Source: JAFGSI01 sp041287425
GTDB taxonomy: Bacteria; Chloroflexota; Anaerolineae; Anaerolineales; Villigracilaceae
Length of the DNA stretch: 64,000 bases
NCBI GenBank assembly: GCA_041287425.1
Contig: JBEULG010000033.1
Coordinates: 43,286 to 107,285, forward strand
Direction: 5' to 3'
In this document: positions 57,008-64,000 of the stretch, piece by piece
Position numbering within the stretch: the first letter of the stretch is position 1
How the letters are laid out: every line of letters begins with the position of its first letter
The notes under the pieces: model-generated
Told to the model about the DNA's origin: nothing
Seen by the model: the letters and a program-made list of their open reading frames with translations, nothing else
Databases searched by the model: none
Position numbers and translations under genes: made by a program

Positions 57008-58066
57008 TCAGTCATCCCAGGTAATTTTTTCCACGAAATCCGGCGTCAGTCCGGCAATGAATTCGGCCAGCAGGCGGCCGGCGCGCTGGATGTCTTTGAT
57101 AGCCACCACCTCGACCGGCGTATGCATGTAACGCAGGGGGATGCCAATCACCGCGCTGGGGATGCCCTCGGCCGTGACCTGCGTGGCGGAGGCGTCGGTG
57201 CCGGAGCGGGTCGGGGCGTATTCGAGGGCGTAGGGGATTTCCAGTTTGTCGGCCAGGTCTTTGAGGGCTTTGTGCAGGGCGGGGTGCATGTTCGCTCCCA
57301 TGACGAGGGTCGGCCCTTTGCCCAGCGGGAAGGTGTTCCAATCGCTGGCGCCGGGGCCTTTGGCGAAGGTGACATCCAGCACGATGGCCAGGGTGGGGCG
57401 CAACTGGAAGGCGGAGGTGGAAGCCCCGATCAGGCCGACCTCTTCGGCGGCGGTCGCCACCGCCCACACGTCCCAGGCATGGGGGCAGTGTTGCAGCCCT
57501 TCGAGACAGACGGTCAGGGCGGCGACGGAGGCGCGGTTGTCGAGGGTGTGGCCGGCAATCGTCTCGCCGGCCAGTTCGAGCGGCGGCTGGGCGAAGGAGA
57601 CCAGGTCGCCGACGCGCACCAGGTCGTCCACCCGGCGCGGCGGCAGGCCGGTATCCACCAGCAGGTATTCGAGCGGGACGGGGCTTTCCTCGAAGCCGGG
57701 CGGCAGGAGGCGAGGGGAGGGCTGAACGACGACCCCCGGCAGGTCCTGCCGGCCATGGACGGTGACGCGTTGACCGGGCAGGACGCGGGCGTCCACGCCG
57801 CCGACCTGGGTGATGTGCAGGAAGCCGGCCTCGATGCGGGTCACCATCAGGCCGATGGCGTCCATGTGGGTGGCAATCAGGACGGATGGGCGGGGTTCGG
57901 CAGCCGTCCCTTTGCGCAGGGCGTGCAGCGAACCGACCCGGCTCAGGCTGATTTCGTCGACGAGCGGCGCCCAGCGGGCGCGGATCATCTCGGCGACCGG
58001 GCCTTCGTGGATGGAAAGGCCGGGGGCAGACAGGAGGTCTTTCAGAAAGGGAAGCAATTCGGGCAT
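57008..58066 (-). CDS. M42 family aminopeptidase, paralogue 3
   Basis: The protein has 352 residues and is the first gene of the trio. IATHMDAIGLMVTRIEAGFL, GHTLDNRASVAALTVCLE, ATAAEEVGLIGAST and VLDVTFAKGPGASDW carry the M42 ligands. It is the most divergent of the three; the AEEVG in place of QEEVG is a usual variant. It may form homo- or hetero-oligomeric aminopeptidases with its neighbours. Confidence 0.93.
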   Translation of the reverse strand: MPELLPFLKDLLSAPGLSIHEGPVAEMIRARWAPLVDEISLSRVGSLHALRKGTAAEPRPSVLIATHMDAIGLMVTRIEAGFLHITQVGGVDARVLPGQRVTVHGRQDLPGVVVQPSPRLLPPGFEESPVPLEYLLVDTGLPPRRVDDLVRVGDLVSFAQPPLELAGETIAGHTLDNRASVAALTVCLEGLQHCPHAWDVWAVATAAEEVGLIGASTSAFQLRPTLAIVLDVTFAKGPGASDWNTFPLGKGPTLVMGANMHPALHKALKDLADKLEIPYALEYAPTRSGTDASATQVTAEGIPSAVIGIPLRYMHTPVEVVAIKDIQRAGRLLAEFIAGLTPDFVEKITWDD

Positions 58067-58085
58067 AGTCGGGGGGTCTCGTTTC

Positions 58086-58532
58086 TCAGGGTGTGGGAGG
58101 CGTGTCGGAAGCAGACGGCGTATCCATGGGGGTGTCCGTGGCGGTCGGCGAGGGCGTCAGGGTAGGCGTGGCGCTTGGCGTGAAAGTAAAAGTAAACGTA
58201 GGTGTGGGGGTAAAGGTGGCCGTCGCCGGCTGGAAAGGAGTCGGGGTGCGGGTAGGCGTGTTGGTGGGGGTGGGCGTGCTGGTGAAAGTGGGAGTAGGAG
58301 TGGCCGTGGCAGTGACCATCCCGCTCGGCGAGGGGGTGAGGGAAAAAATGGGAGGCGTGGGAGAAGGCTGGGTCGCCGTCGCCGTTGGAGGGGGCGTGGA
58401 GGTGGGCGTAGCCGTCTGCCGCTCAGGCGCCAGGGCGACGGTGATAAAGCCCAAACAGTAGCACGGCAGAGTGGCTACCAGGATGGCGGTCAGAATGTAG
58501 CGGGTGCGCAGGCGACGGTCAGAAGGAAGCAC
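58086..58532 (-). CDS. Membrane protein with Thr/Pro low-complexity stalk
   Basis: The protein has 148 residues. An N-terminal membrane helix (YILTAILVATLPCYCLGFITV) is followed by about 110 residues of TPT/TATPTPTF repeats and nothing else. It could be a stalk, a spacer, or the remnant of a larger surface protein whose binding domain has been lost. Base composition of the stalk is repetitive, and the reverse frame on the opposite strand gives a spurious Gly/Val-rich frame. It is read away from the AMMECR1 gene in the same direction. Confidence 0.6.
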   Translation of the reverse strand: MLPSDRRLRTRYILTAILVATLPCYCLGFITVALAPERQTATPTSTPPPTATATQPSPTPPIFSLTPSPSGMVTATATPTPTFTSTPTPTNTPTRTPTPFQPATATFTPTPTFTFTFTPSATPTLTPSPTATDTPMDTPSASDTPPTP

Positions 58533-58635
58533 GAGGCTATGATAACATCAGTCAAAAGGATGAGCAAGCCAATTCGGGACAGACTACCGAGGCCTGAGCC
58601 GCCGAGAGGGGACCACAGTGACGAAAGAAGGCCGC

Positions 58636-59211
58636 TCAGGGCTGCTCGTGAAACTCCTCGACCTGATAGGTCAACACCTCCAGGTGTTTACGGCGCCAGG
58701 TGTCGGGCGGAACCCCCATCTTGTAGCACAGGTTATCCAGGAATTCGGCTTTGTCGGAGATTTTCTCCCAGACCTGCGGCAGGAAGGTGGCCCGCCGCCA
58801 GCCATCGCGCAGGATGACGCCATCCACGCCGGGGCGGAGTTTTGCCAGCAGGTCATCGGGGTCGCGGTAGTCGAGCGGGACCGGCAGCGTCAGGCGCGAG
58901 ACCTCGATGTAAATCTCGGCCAGTTCTTCGGGGCGGACGTTGGGGAAGCGGTAATCTTCCAGGGCGGCAGCGACGGCATGTTCGCGCACGTCCTCGGCCA
59001 GCGACTGATACGGTTCGAGGGCGCCTATGCAGCCGCGCAGGGCGCCGTGTTTGGTCAGGGTGACGAAGGAGGCGCCAGGGGCGCGCAGACGGGGGGTCAG
59101 AGCGGCCGGGTCGAGGGGCGGCAGAGGCTGGCCGCGTACGCCCGCCTCCAGCGCCTGGCGGGCCAGTTTCAACAGGTAACGCTTTTCTTCATCGTTCAAT
59201 CGGTCGTCCAT
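58636..59211 (-). CDS. AMMECR1-domain protein (AmmeMemoRadiSam protein A type)
   Basis: The protein has 191 residues, a single AMMECR1 domain: FVTLTKHGALRGCIGALEPYQ with the invariant LRGCIG, FPNVRPEELAEIYIEVSRL and GVDGVILRDGWRRATFLPQVW. The partner genes of the AmmeMemoRadiSam set (a Memo-like and a radical SAM protein) are not in the window, so whether this copy belongs to that system is unknown. Biochemical function is not established. Confidence 0.9.
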   Translation of the reverse strand: MDDRLNDEEKRYLLKLARQALEAGVRGQPLPPLDPAALTPRLRAPGASFVTLTKHGALRGCIGALEPYQSLAEDVREHAVAAALEDYRFPNVRPEELAEIYIEVSRLTLPVPLDYRDPDDLLAKLRPGVDGVILRDGWRRATFLPQVWEKISDKAEFLDNLCYKMGVPPDTWRRKHLEVLTYQVEEFHEQP

Positions 59212-59267
59212 ATTGGCCTCGCCCGTTCATCATACAATCACTTGGAATGCGAGTCAAGTTAAAACGA

Positions 59268-59298
59268 ACGGGAGCGCCGCACCCGGCTGCGCTCCCGT
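59268..59298 (-). terminator. Terminator of the ferritin gene
   Basis: ACGGGAGCGC (59268-59277) and GCGCTCCCGT (59289-59298) form a 10-bp stem with an 11-nt loop. On the minus strand it is followed by TCGTTTTAAC, 18 nt after the ferritin stop. Confidence 0.82.
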
Positions 59299-59316
59299 GA
59301 CCGGCAAAAGGGGAAC

Positions 59317-59808
59317 TTATTCGTCCTGGCGCTTGCCGAGACGATGGTCGAGCATCAAGACCGCCGAGCCATGGGCTTCGATTCTTTCGAGTTGGGCGAC
59401 AATCTCGGCGGCATTCTTTTCTTCCTCCACTTGTTCGGTGATGAACCAGTGCAGCAACACCTGGGCGGGGTAGTCTTTTTCGGCCAGCGCCAGTTCGTAG
59501 AGGGCATTGATGGAAGCGGTCACTTTGGCCTCATGCGCCTGGACTTCCTTGAACGCCTCCAACGCTGAAGTCCAGGTCTGCGGCGGAGCGGCGATGGCCT
59601 GCAATTCGACTTTGCCGCCGCGTTCGAGCAGGAAGTCATAGAATTTCATAGCGTGTCCGCGTTCCTCGTCCGCCTGGACCCGCAGCCAGCGGGCAAAGCC
59701 GGGCAGATTCTGGTCCTCGAAGTAAGCCGCCATCGAAAGATAGAGGTACGCAGAGAAGAATTCTTTGTTGATTTGAGCGTTGATTGCGTCTTGCATCTTT
59801 TTGGACAT
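59317..59808 (-). CDS. Bacterial non-haem ferritin
   Basis: The protein has 163 residues and the ferritin four-helix bundle. Ferroxidase residues are in INAQINKEFFSAYLYLSM (Glu), ADEERGHAMKFYDFL (E, H), and WFITEQVEEEKNAAEI. It stores iron as a 24-mer shell. ATG 59808 is chosen because MSKKMQDAINAQINKEFF is the normal N-terminus and GAGGC lies 7 nt upstream; the longer frame has no support. TATAAT on the minus strand at about 59850 is a probable -10. The gene is monocistronic. Confidence 0.95.
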   Translation of the reverse strand: MSKKMQDAINAQINKEFFSAYLYLSMAAYFEDQNLPGFARWLRVQADEERGHAMKFYDFLLERGGKVELQAIAAPPQTWTSALEAFKEVQAHEAKVTASINALYELALAEKDYPAQVLLHWFITEQVEEEKNAAEIVAQLERIEAHGSAVLMLDHRLGKRQDE

Positions 59809-59884
59809 CCTGTTTGCCTCCAATTGAATTCGATATCTGCGGTCTATTATACCGAGTTTGCTCCCGGCGAGCATTAGCGTTCTG

Positions 59885-60313
59885 TTAATTTTTCAACCAG
59901 CCCCAGGCCAGCCGGACGACCAGCGCCATTGCCAGCAACCAGACGAGAATCACCAGCCCGACTCCCCAGCGGCCCAGCACCTGGCCCGGACCTTCGGCCT
60001 GCTCTGCCTGGGTGCGCGCCTCGGCCATCACCTCTGGCGGAATCATCCGCACCGCCAGCCAGATACCCAGCGGAACAAGGAGCAAATCATCCAGTGAACC
60101 GAGCAAGGGGATGAAGTCGGGAATCAGGTCGAGCGGGCTGAAAGCATAGGCCAGGACCAGTGCCGCCCAGGCTTTGGCATACCAGGGCGTGCGCGGGTGG
60201 CGGTAGGCCAGCAGCAAAGCGGTGGTCTGACGGGCAAGCCGGTCAGCGGAGCGGCGCAGACGTCCCGGCAGCGAATCGGGGGCGCCGGCGGCGCGCTCAT
60301 CCTCCGCCGTCAT
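59885..60313 (-). CDS. YkvA-family (DUF1232) membrane protein
   Basis: The protein has 142 residues. The DUF1232 core is PWYAKAWAALVLAYAFSPLDLIPDFIPLLG followed by SLDDLLLVPLGIWLAVRM, the hallmark of YkvA proteins of unknown function. A second membrane helix (WGVGLVILVWLLAMALVV) closes it. It overlaps the end of the preceding gene (stop at 60297) and is the last gene of the L,D-transpeptidase operon. Confidence 0.9.
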   Translation of the reverse strand: MTAEDERAAGAPDSLPGRLRRSADRLARQTTALLLAYRHPRTPWYAKAWAALVLAYAFSPLDLIPDFIPLLGSLDDLLLVPLGIWLAVRMIPPEVMAEARTQAEQAEGPGQVLGRWGVGLVILVWLLAMALVVRLAWGWLKN

Positions 60314-60731
60314 CACCGCCCTCGCCGGGGGCGCCCGGCTGGTCGAGGCGCAGAACCTGCCCGTGCAGGTCGATGACCACCTTGAAGCCTATCATGCCGA
60401 GATAGGCGCGCATTTCTTCGGGAAAACCAACCTGTAGCAGCGTCTCGAACTGCTGGTCGAGGTTTTTCAACTGCTGGGCGAGCAAGGCCTTCGAGAAAAT
60501 GTCTTCCGTGCCGAGCATCTTGGCGGCTTCAGCGCTGAGCAAATCCTCGTGGCCTTCGATTTGCTGACGCATCAGATTCAGCACCTGACGATCCACTTGC
60601 TCGGCCGGGATGTGGCGGCGGAAGCCGGCGTCGTCCACCACGTAGCAGGGTTCGCTGCCGACCAGGGCGGTATCCACGGGGCGGTCGAACTCGTCCACAA
60701 TCAGGCCGGCGAAGAGGGGCTGAGAGGGCAT
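60297..60731 (-). CDS. Conserved-looking small protein, unknown
   Basis: The protein has 144 residues, soluble, with an N-terminal beta part (FAGLIVDEFDRPVDTALVGS, YVVDDAGFRRHIPAEQVD) and a helical middle (MRQQIEGHEDLLSAEAAKML). The C-terminus is a Gly/Asp-rich tail. No family is recognised. AGGAG precedes ATG 60731 by 8 nt. It lies between a scramblase-like gene and a YkvA gene, and overlaps the latter. Confidence 0.7.
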   Translation of the reverse strand: MPSQPLFAGLIVDEFDRPVDTALVGSEPCYVVDDAGFRRHIPAEQVDRQVLNLMRQQIEGHEDLLSAEAAKMLGTEDIFSKALLAQQLKNLDQQFETLLQVGFPEEMRAYLGMIGFKVVIDLHGQVLRLDQPGAPGEGGDDGGG

Positions 60732-60772
60732 GGTCAAATCTCCTGAAAATTGGCGGCGGGACGGGCGCCGGG

Positions 60773-61354
60773 TCAGTTCTGCTGCTTGTCTTCGATGATC
60801 GCCAGCAAAACGGCGGCGGCGATTCCCAGTCGGCGGTCGAGGCGACCGGCCGCGTCCATGCTGAAGTCAATCTCCATTTGGTAGCCGAAGAAAGTGAATT
60901 TCTGGCGCAGGACGGCCACGCGCGTCTGGCCGAGGCGGATGTCATAGTTTTGAGGCAGGAGAGCGCCGAGCAGGAATCGGCGCAGCAGTGCCCGGCTGAT
61001 GCGATCCTCACACAGCAGGCCCAAGAGTTGGTCGTTGGGGTCGAGGACCTCCCACTCGTCGCGCAACAGGGAGGCCCAGCCGCGCCGGCGCAGCGCGCCG
61101 ACTTTTTGGCCGCTGAGGCTGTCGACGACATCGTAGGCGGCGGCCCAGTCGATGATCTGGCGCGCCTGGATGAGCAGCAATTCCTGGCTCTTGCTTTCGT
61201 CGTCATAGACGCGAATATCCTCGCGCAGGCGGAACATCTTTTGTTCGGCAAACAACACCAGGCGGTCGTCGGGGCTGTAGAAACGCAGTTTACCGGTCAG
61301 GGCAAGCACCTGCCGTTTGAGCAAATAGTAAGGATAAGAAAAAGCCAGGGTCAT
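60773..61354 (-). CDS. LURP-one/scramblase-fold (tubby-like) protein
   Basis: The protein has 193 residues. LKRQVLALTGKLRFYSPDDR, LVLFAEQKMFRLREDIRVYD and RIALL-like strands ending FTFFGYQMEIDFSMDAAGRL form the 12-stranded barrel of the LURP-one-related and phospholipid scramblase-like families. Bacterial members have no proven activity. It starts inside the last codon of the upstream L,D-transpeptidase gene (overlap of 4 bp). Confidence 0.75.
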   Translation of the reverse strand: MTLAFSYPYYLLKRQVLALTGKLRFYSPDDRLVLFAEQKMFRLREDIRVYDDESKSQELLLIQARQIIDWAAAYDVVDSLSGQKVGALRRRGWASLLRDEWEVLDPNDQLLGLLCEDRISRALLRRFLLGALLPQNYDIRLGQTRVAVLRQKFTFFGYQMEIDFSMDAAGRLDRRLGIAAAVLLAIIEDKQQN

Positions 61355-62397
61355 CGCATTCTCCGTGAGATGGGCGAGGGAGAGGTCTCGAACACGCCGA
61401 CGGGCGTGCCTTGGGCAGGGTCGAGGATGAAACGCTGCCCCGGCGGGACCGGCGGCAGGGTCCAGCGGTAAATCCAGCGGGCGTCGGCGGGGGTCAGGTT
61501 GATACAGCCGTGGCTGCGCGGCGCGCCGAAGTCATTATGCCAGTAGGTGCCGTGAAACGCAACCCCGTTTTCGGTGATGTAGGTGTCGAAGGGGACGCCG
61601 GGCAGGTCGAACAAAGAATCCGAGCCGTCGCCGCCGACCATGTGGGCGGTGGGACGTTTGTGGAAGGTGCGAAACAGGCCGGTGGGAGTGGCGAACTCGC
61701 CCTTACCCGTCGCCGTCCGCGCCCAGAAGACGAGCCGCTCGCCTTCGAAGGCCGCCACCACCTGGGCATCCAGGCGCACCTCGAGGTACTTTTCTTCGGG
61801 CGGGACGTGGGGCGAGAGCGGGGCGAGTTCCTCCGGCGCGTACAGGCGCACGAATTCGGGGCGAATATAGTAGTAGGCCGGGAAGAGATGGTCATAGGCC
61901 TTGTACCACAGCGTGCCGTCGCGGCGGTCAACGACGACCTCTTCGATGTAATGCGTGCTGGCATAGTACTGGCGCTGGGCCGGGAAGGGATTGCGGTTGA
62001 TGGCCCACCACGCCTCGGCATACGGGACGGTCAATTCGCCGACCGCTCCGCCGGCGGGGAGGTCGGTCACGACTCGGTTGAGGACGTTTTCGACCGGCTG
62101 GATGCCGCCCGAATAGACATATTGCCCCTCTCTGAGCCGGTACCAGACGCGGTTGTAATCGCCGGGCTCGCCCCCCTGCACCTGTTCGGCAATCTCGAGC
62201 AGGGTGTCGAAGCGATACGTCCCCACCCGCTCGGACTGGAACGATGGTTCGCGGTGGACGCGGATGCTGCTGTAAGTGACGCGTCCCAGGCGGGGGGCCG
62301 CCGCCCGACCGCCGACCGGCGGCGAAATGAACTCATCCACCAGAACGGCCAGCAAACCGGCGGCGCTCAACTTCAGGAAATCTCTGCGACTCAACAT
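61351..62397 (-). CDS. L,D-transpeptidase with SH3-like domain, Tat-type signal (paralogue 2)
   Basis: The protein has 348 residues. The N-terminus SRRDFLKLSAAGLLAVLV is a twin-arginine signal. Residues of about 45-125 resemble an SH3-type domain (YSSIRVHREPSFQSERVGTY, NRVWYRLREGQYVYSGGIQP). The YkuD catalytic domain includes FHGTYWHNDFGAPRSHGCIN, with the catalytic Cys in SHGC. It should crosslink peptidoglycan stems by 3-3 bonds or attach proteins to them. It is 10 bp downstream of paralogue 1 and shares its architecture. Confidence 0.92.
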   Translation of the reverse strand: MLSRRDFLKLSAAGLLAVLVDEFISPPVGGRAAAPRLGRVTYSSIRVHREPSFQSERVGTYRFDTLLEIAEQVQGGEPGDYNRVWYRLREGQYVYSGGIQPVENVLNRVVTDLPAGGAVGELTVPYAEAWWAINRNPFPAQRQYYASTHYIEEVVVDRRDGTLWYKAYDHLFPAYYYIRPEFVRLYAPEELAPLSPHVPPEEKYLEVRLDAQVVAAFEGERLVFWARTATGKGEFATPTGLFRTFHKRPTAHMVGGDGSDSLFDLPGVPFDTYITENGVAFHGTYWHNDFGAPRSHGCINLTPADARWIYRWTLPPVPPGQRFILDPAQGTPVGVFETSPSPISRRMR

Positions 62398-62407
62398 GCG
62401 ATTCTCT

Positions 62408-63418
62408 CTACAGGTAAATTTCAACCATTGTACCGCTTTCTACCCTCAGACGCTGGCGTTCGGGCGGGACGACCGGCTCGGTCCACAGATAGAGCCAGCG
62501 GGCGGCCTGCGGGGGCAAGTTGATGCAGCCGTGGCTGCGCGGCGTCCCGTAGTCATTGTGCCAGTAGGTGCCATGAAAGGACACGCCGTTGTCGTTGATG
62601 TAACAGACCCAGGGTACGCCCGGCAGGTCATAGCCGGTATCAGCCATGTGCCGCGAAGGACGCTTGTAGTAAGTGGTGAAACGCCCGACCGGTGTCCGGT
62701 ACGAACCGTTGCGATAGCGCCAGCCGCTCGAGGCGCGGGCCATGAGGACCGGCCGCTCGTCCTGATAGGCAGTCACCAGTTGGTGGCCCAAATCGACTTC
62801 GATGCGCTTGCATTCCGCCGGGACATCGGCCGCCAGGGGGGCCAATTCTGCGGGCGGAATCAGCCGCAGCGCTTCGGCCAGGACGTAATATTCGCCGCCC
62901 CACTTGTCCTCGTACAGGCGGTACCAGGCGCGCCGGGCGCTGTCGCGGTGGACGTCCAGCACCCAGTGGGTGGAGGCATAATACAGCCGGTAGCGGGAAG
63001 GGGCTTCCTCCCTCGGCTGCCGGCGCGCTTCGGCAAAGGGGACGGTCACCTCGGCCAGTTGTCCGCCCGGCGGAACGCCGCCAGCCGGCAGGGTGTTAGG
63101 ACGGTCCTCGACCGGCTGGATGCCGCCCGAATAGACGTAGCCTCCCTGGACGGCGTACCACAGCCGGTTGTAAGGATTGGCAGGCGCTTCTTCGTCGCTT
63201 TCGACCGGCTGCTGGAGGGAGATGAGCGTGTCGAGGCGCAGAGCGCCGATCTGGCGAGCGCGGCGGCTCGGTTCGCTGCGCACAGGCAAAGAGGCTTCGG
63301 CCACGCGCCCCAGCCGGAAGGCGGTTTCCGCCGCCAGCGCCGCACCCTCGGGCAACAACAGCGCCAGCAGGCCCACACCGGCTAGTTTGAGAAAATCGCG
63401 GCGGGTGAAATCGGCCAT
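62408..63418 (-). CDS. L,D-transpeptidase with SH3-like domain, Tat-type signal (paralogue 1)
   Basis: The protein has 336 residues. TRRDFLKLAGVGLLALLLPEG is the twin-arginine signal; LGRVAEASLPVRSEPSRRAR and NRLWYAVQGGYVYSGGIQPV form the SH3-like domain. The catalytic segment is FHGTYWHNDYGTPRSHGCIN. It is clearly a duplicate of paralogue 2. ATG 63418 lies 2 bp after the stop of the preceding L,D-transpeptidase. The frame could start further upstream, but the signal peptide supports this start. Confidence 0.92.
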   Translation of the reverse strand: MADFTRRDFLKLAGVGLLALLLPEGAALAAETAFRLGRVAEASLPVRSEPSRRARQIGALRLDTLISLQQPVESDEEAPANPYNRLWYAVQGGYVYSGGIQPVEDRPNTLPAGGVPPGGQLAEVTVPFAEARRQPREEAPSRYRLYYASTHWVLDVHRDSARRAWYRLYEDKWGGEYYVLAEALRLIPPAELAPLAADVPAECKRIEVDLGHQLVTAYQDERPVLMARASSGWRYRNGSYRTPVGRFTTYYKRPSRHMADTGYDLPGVPWVCYINDNGVSFHGTYWHNDYGTPRSHGCINLPPQAARWLYLWTEPVVPPERQRLRVESGTMVEIYL

Positions 63419-63420
63419 CT

Positions 63421-64000
63421 TCAGCGGTGAACCACCACAAGCGTCCCAATCGAGGCCCATTCGAACAGCCAAGCGGCGTCGGCAGTGCGCATGTTGACGC
63501 AACCGTGACTCATCGGCGTGCCGAAATTGTTGTGCCAGTACGTGCCGTGAATGCCATAGCCCTGGTAGAAATACATGGTATAGGGAACATTGGGCAAATA
63601 ATAGCCCGGCCCAGACATGGTGGTCGAGACGTATTTGGCATAGATGCGGAATCGGCCCGTGACCGTCGGGTACTGGGCCGTACCGGTCGAGACAACGAAA
63701 CTGGCGACGACGTTCTCGCCTTCGTAGGCGTACAGGCGCTGCTCGGAGAGGTCGATGTCAATCCAGCGCTCGCCGCCAGCCGGGCTATAGGCGGGCAACG
63801 CCGGCGTGGGCGCCTCGGGAGTCACATAGACCAGACCGGCGAGGGCGGGGGTTTCGGTGAAGGCGTCGGTCGGCGGCAGAGACGTTTCGCTGGGAGAGGG
63901 GAGCGGCGCCGGGGAGGCGGTCGGAGTGACAGAGGGCGAGGAGGAGGGGCTGGGGAGAAAGGTCGGCGAGGGGGGTGGACTGGGGGAGGCGGTCGGCGAG
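63421..64000 (-). CDS. L,D-transpeptidase with Ser/Pro/Thr-rich linker (N-terminus beyond window)
   Basis: The visible part, about 192 residues, ends at 63421. Up to about residue 75 of the visible part is a Ser/Pro/Thr-rich stalk reading off the window. The YkuD domain follows: ERWIDIDLSEQRLYAYEGEN, VSTGTAQYPTVTGRFRIYAK and IHGTYWHNNFGTPMSHGCVN with the catalytic Cys in SHGC. It lacks the SH3-like domain of its two neighbours in the visible part. It is the first visible gene of the operon going leftwards. Confidence 0.88.
   Translation of the reverse strand, partial: SPTASPSPPPSPTFLPSPSSSPSVTPTASPAPLPSPSETSLPPTDAFTETPALAGLVYVTPEAPTPALPAYSPAGGERWIDIDLSEQRLYAYEGENVVASFVVSTGTAQYPTVTGRFRIYAKYVSTTMSGPGYYLPNVPYTMYFYQGYGIHGTYWHNNFGTPMSHGCVNMRTADAAWLFEWASIGTLVVVHR

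Noticed and set aside
58093..58461. Gly/Val-rich plus-strand frame of about 122 codons
   Set aside because: It is the reverse complement of the Thr/Pro stalk repeats of the minus-strand gene and has the low complexity expected of that.

Overview
The window looks like a chromosome segment of a Chloroflexota bacterium, most probably class Anaerolineae. This is an inference from gene content: an Asp23/FakA/DegV operon of monoderm type, PrsW, the adjacent TIGR03960 and TIGR03936-type radical SAM genes, M42 aminopeptidases, Flp pilins, many lipoproteins or membrane-anchored proteins with Thr/Pro-rich stalks, and high GC. No 16S rRNA lies in the window. Genes are dense on both strands, and translation starts are of two kinds: Shine-Dalgarno sites inside operons, and apparently leaderless starts where a -10 box lies 6-9 nt before the ATG.

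Layout. 1-2.85 kb: divergent TetR regulator and GH3 glycosidase sharing an operator. 2.86-6.4 kb: two exported lipoproteins, one beta-helix and one SUMF1-fold. 6.4-9.2 kb: a dispersed repeat, a NarL-type response regulator, an AbiE-type (type IV) toxin-antitoxin pair whose toxin gene is frameshifted, and the stump of a STAND-like ATPase gene. 9.2-14.8 kb: a two-gene type III-like restriction-modification system. 14.9-18.4 kb: a large propeller/Y_Y_Y/PAS histidine kinase whose PAS domain carries an in-frame palindromic repeat insertion. 18.7-25.7 kb: miaB, three tandem Flp pilin genes, and an operon of GAF/PAS kinase, MBL-fold protein, asparaginase and endonuclease III. 25.9-30.8 kb: ArsR-type regulator with an MFS exporter, then ECF sigma factor, anti-sigma factor and membrane protein. 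30.9-36.6 kb: amino-sugar biosynthesis with a GT2 transferase, tRNA-Ile2, a GT-C transferase and bioY. 36.7-42.3 kb: TPR protein, DUF971, SH3 protein, lipid kinase, Ser/Thr kinase, rpe and rpmB. 42.5-49.2 kb: Asp23, FakA, two DegV proteins and the radical SAM pair. 49.4-54.8 kb: PrsW, tRNA-Arg and a run of surface lipoproteins and membrane proteins. 54.9-58.1 kb: three tandem M42 peptidases. 58.1-64 kb: stalk protein, AMMECR1, ferritin and a minus-strand operon of three L,D-transpeptidases with scramblase-like, unknown and YkvA genes, running off the window end.

Functionally the window mixes core housekeeping genes (miaB, rpmB, rpe, tRNAs, nth), envelope building and sensing (L,D-transpeptidases, SH3/FecR/TPR proteins, glycosyltransferases, signalling kinases), lipid or fatty-acid activation (FakA plus two FakB-like DegV proteins, DAG-kinase-like enzyme), and one compact defence island at about 7.4-14.8 kb. 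The least explained material is the defence island with its broken genes, the palindromic repeat elements (one of them translated inside a sensor kinase), and the recurrent leaderless promoter layout.
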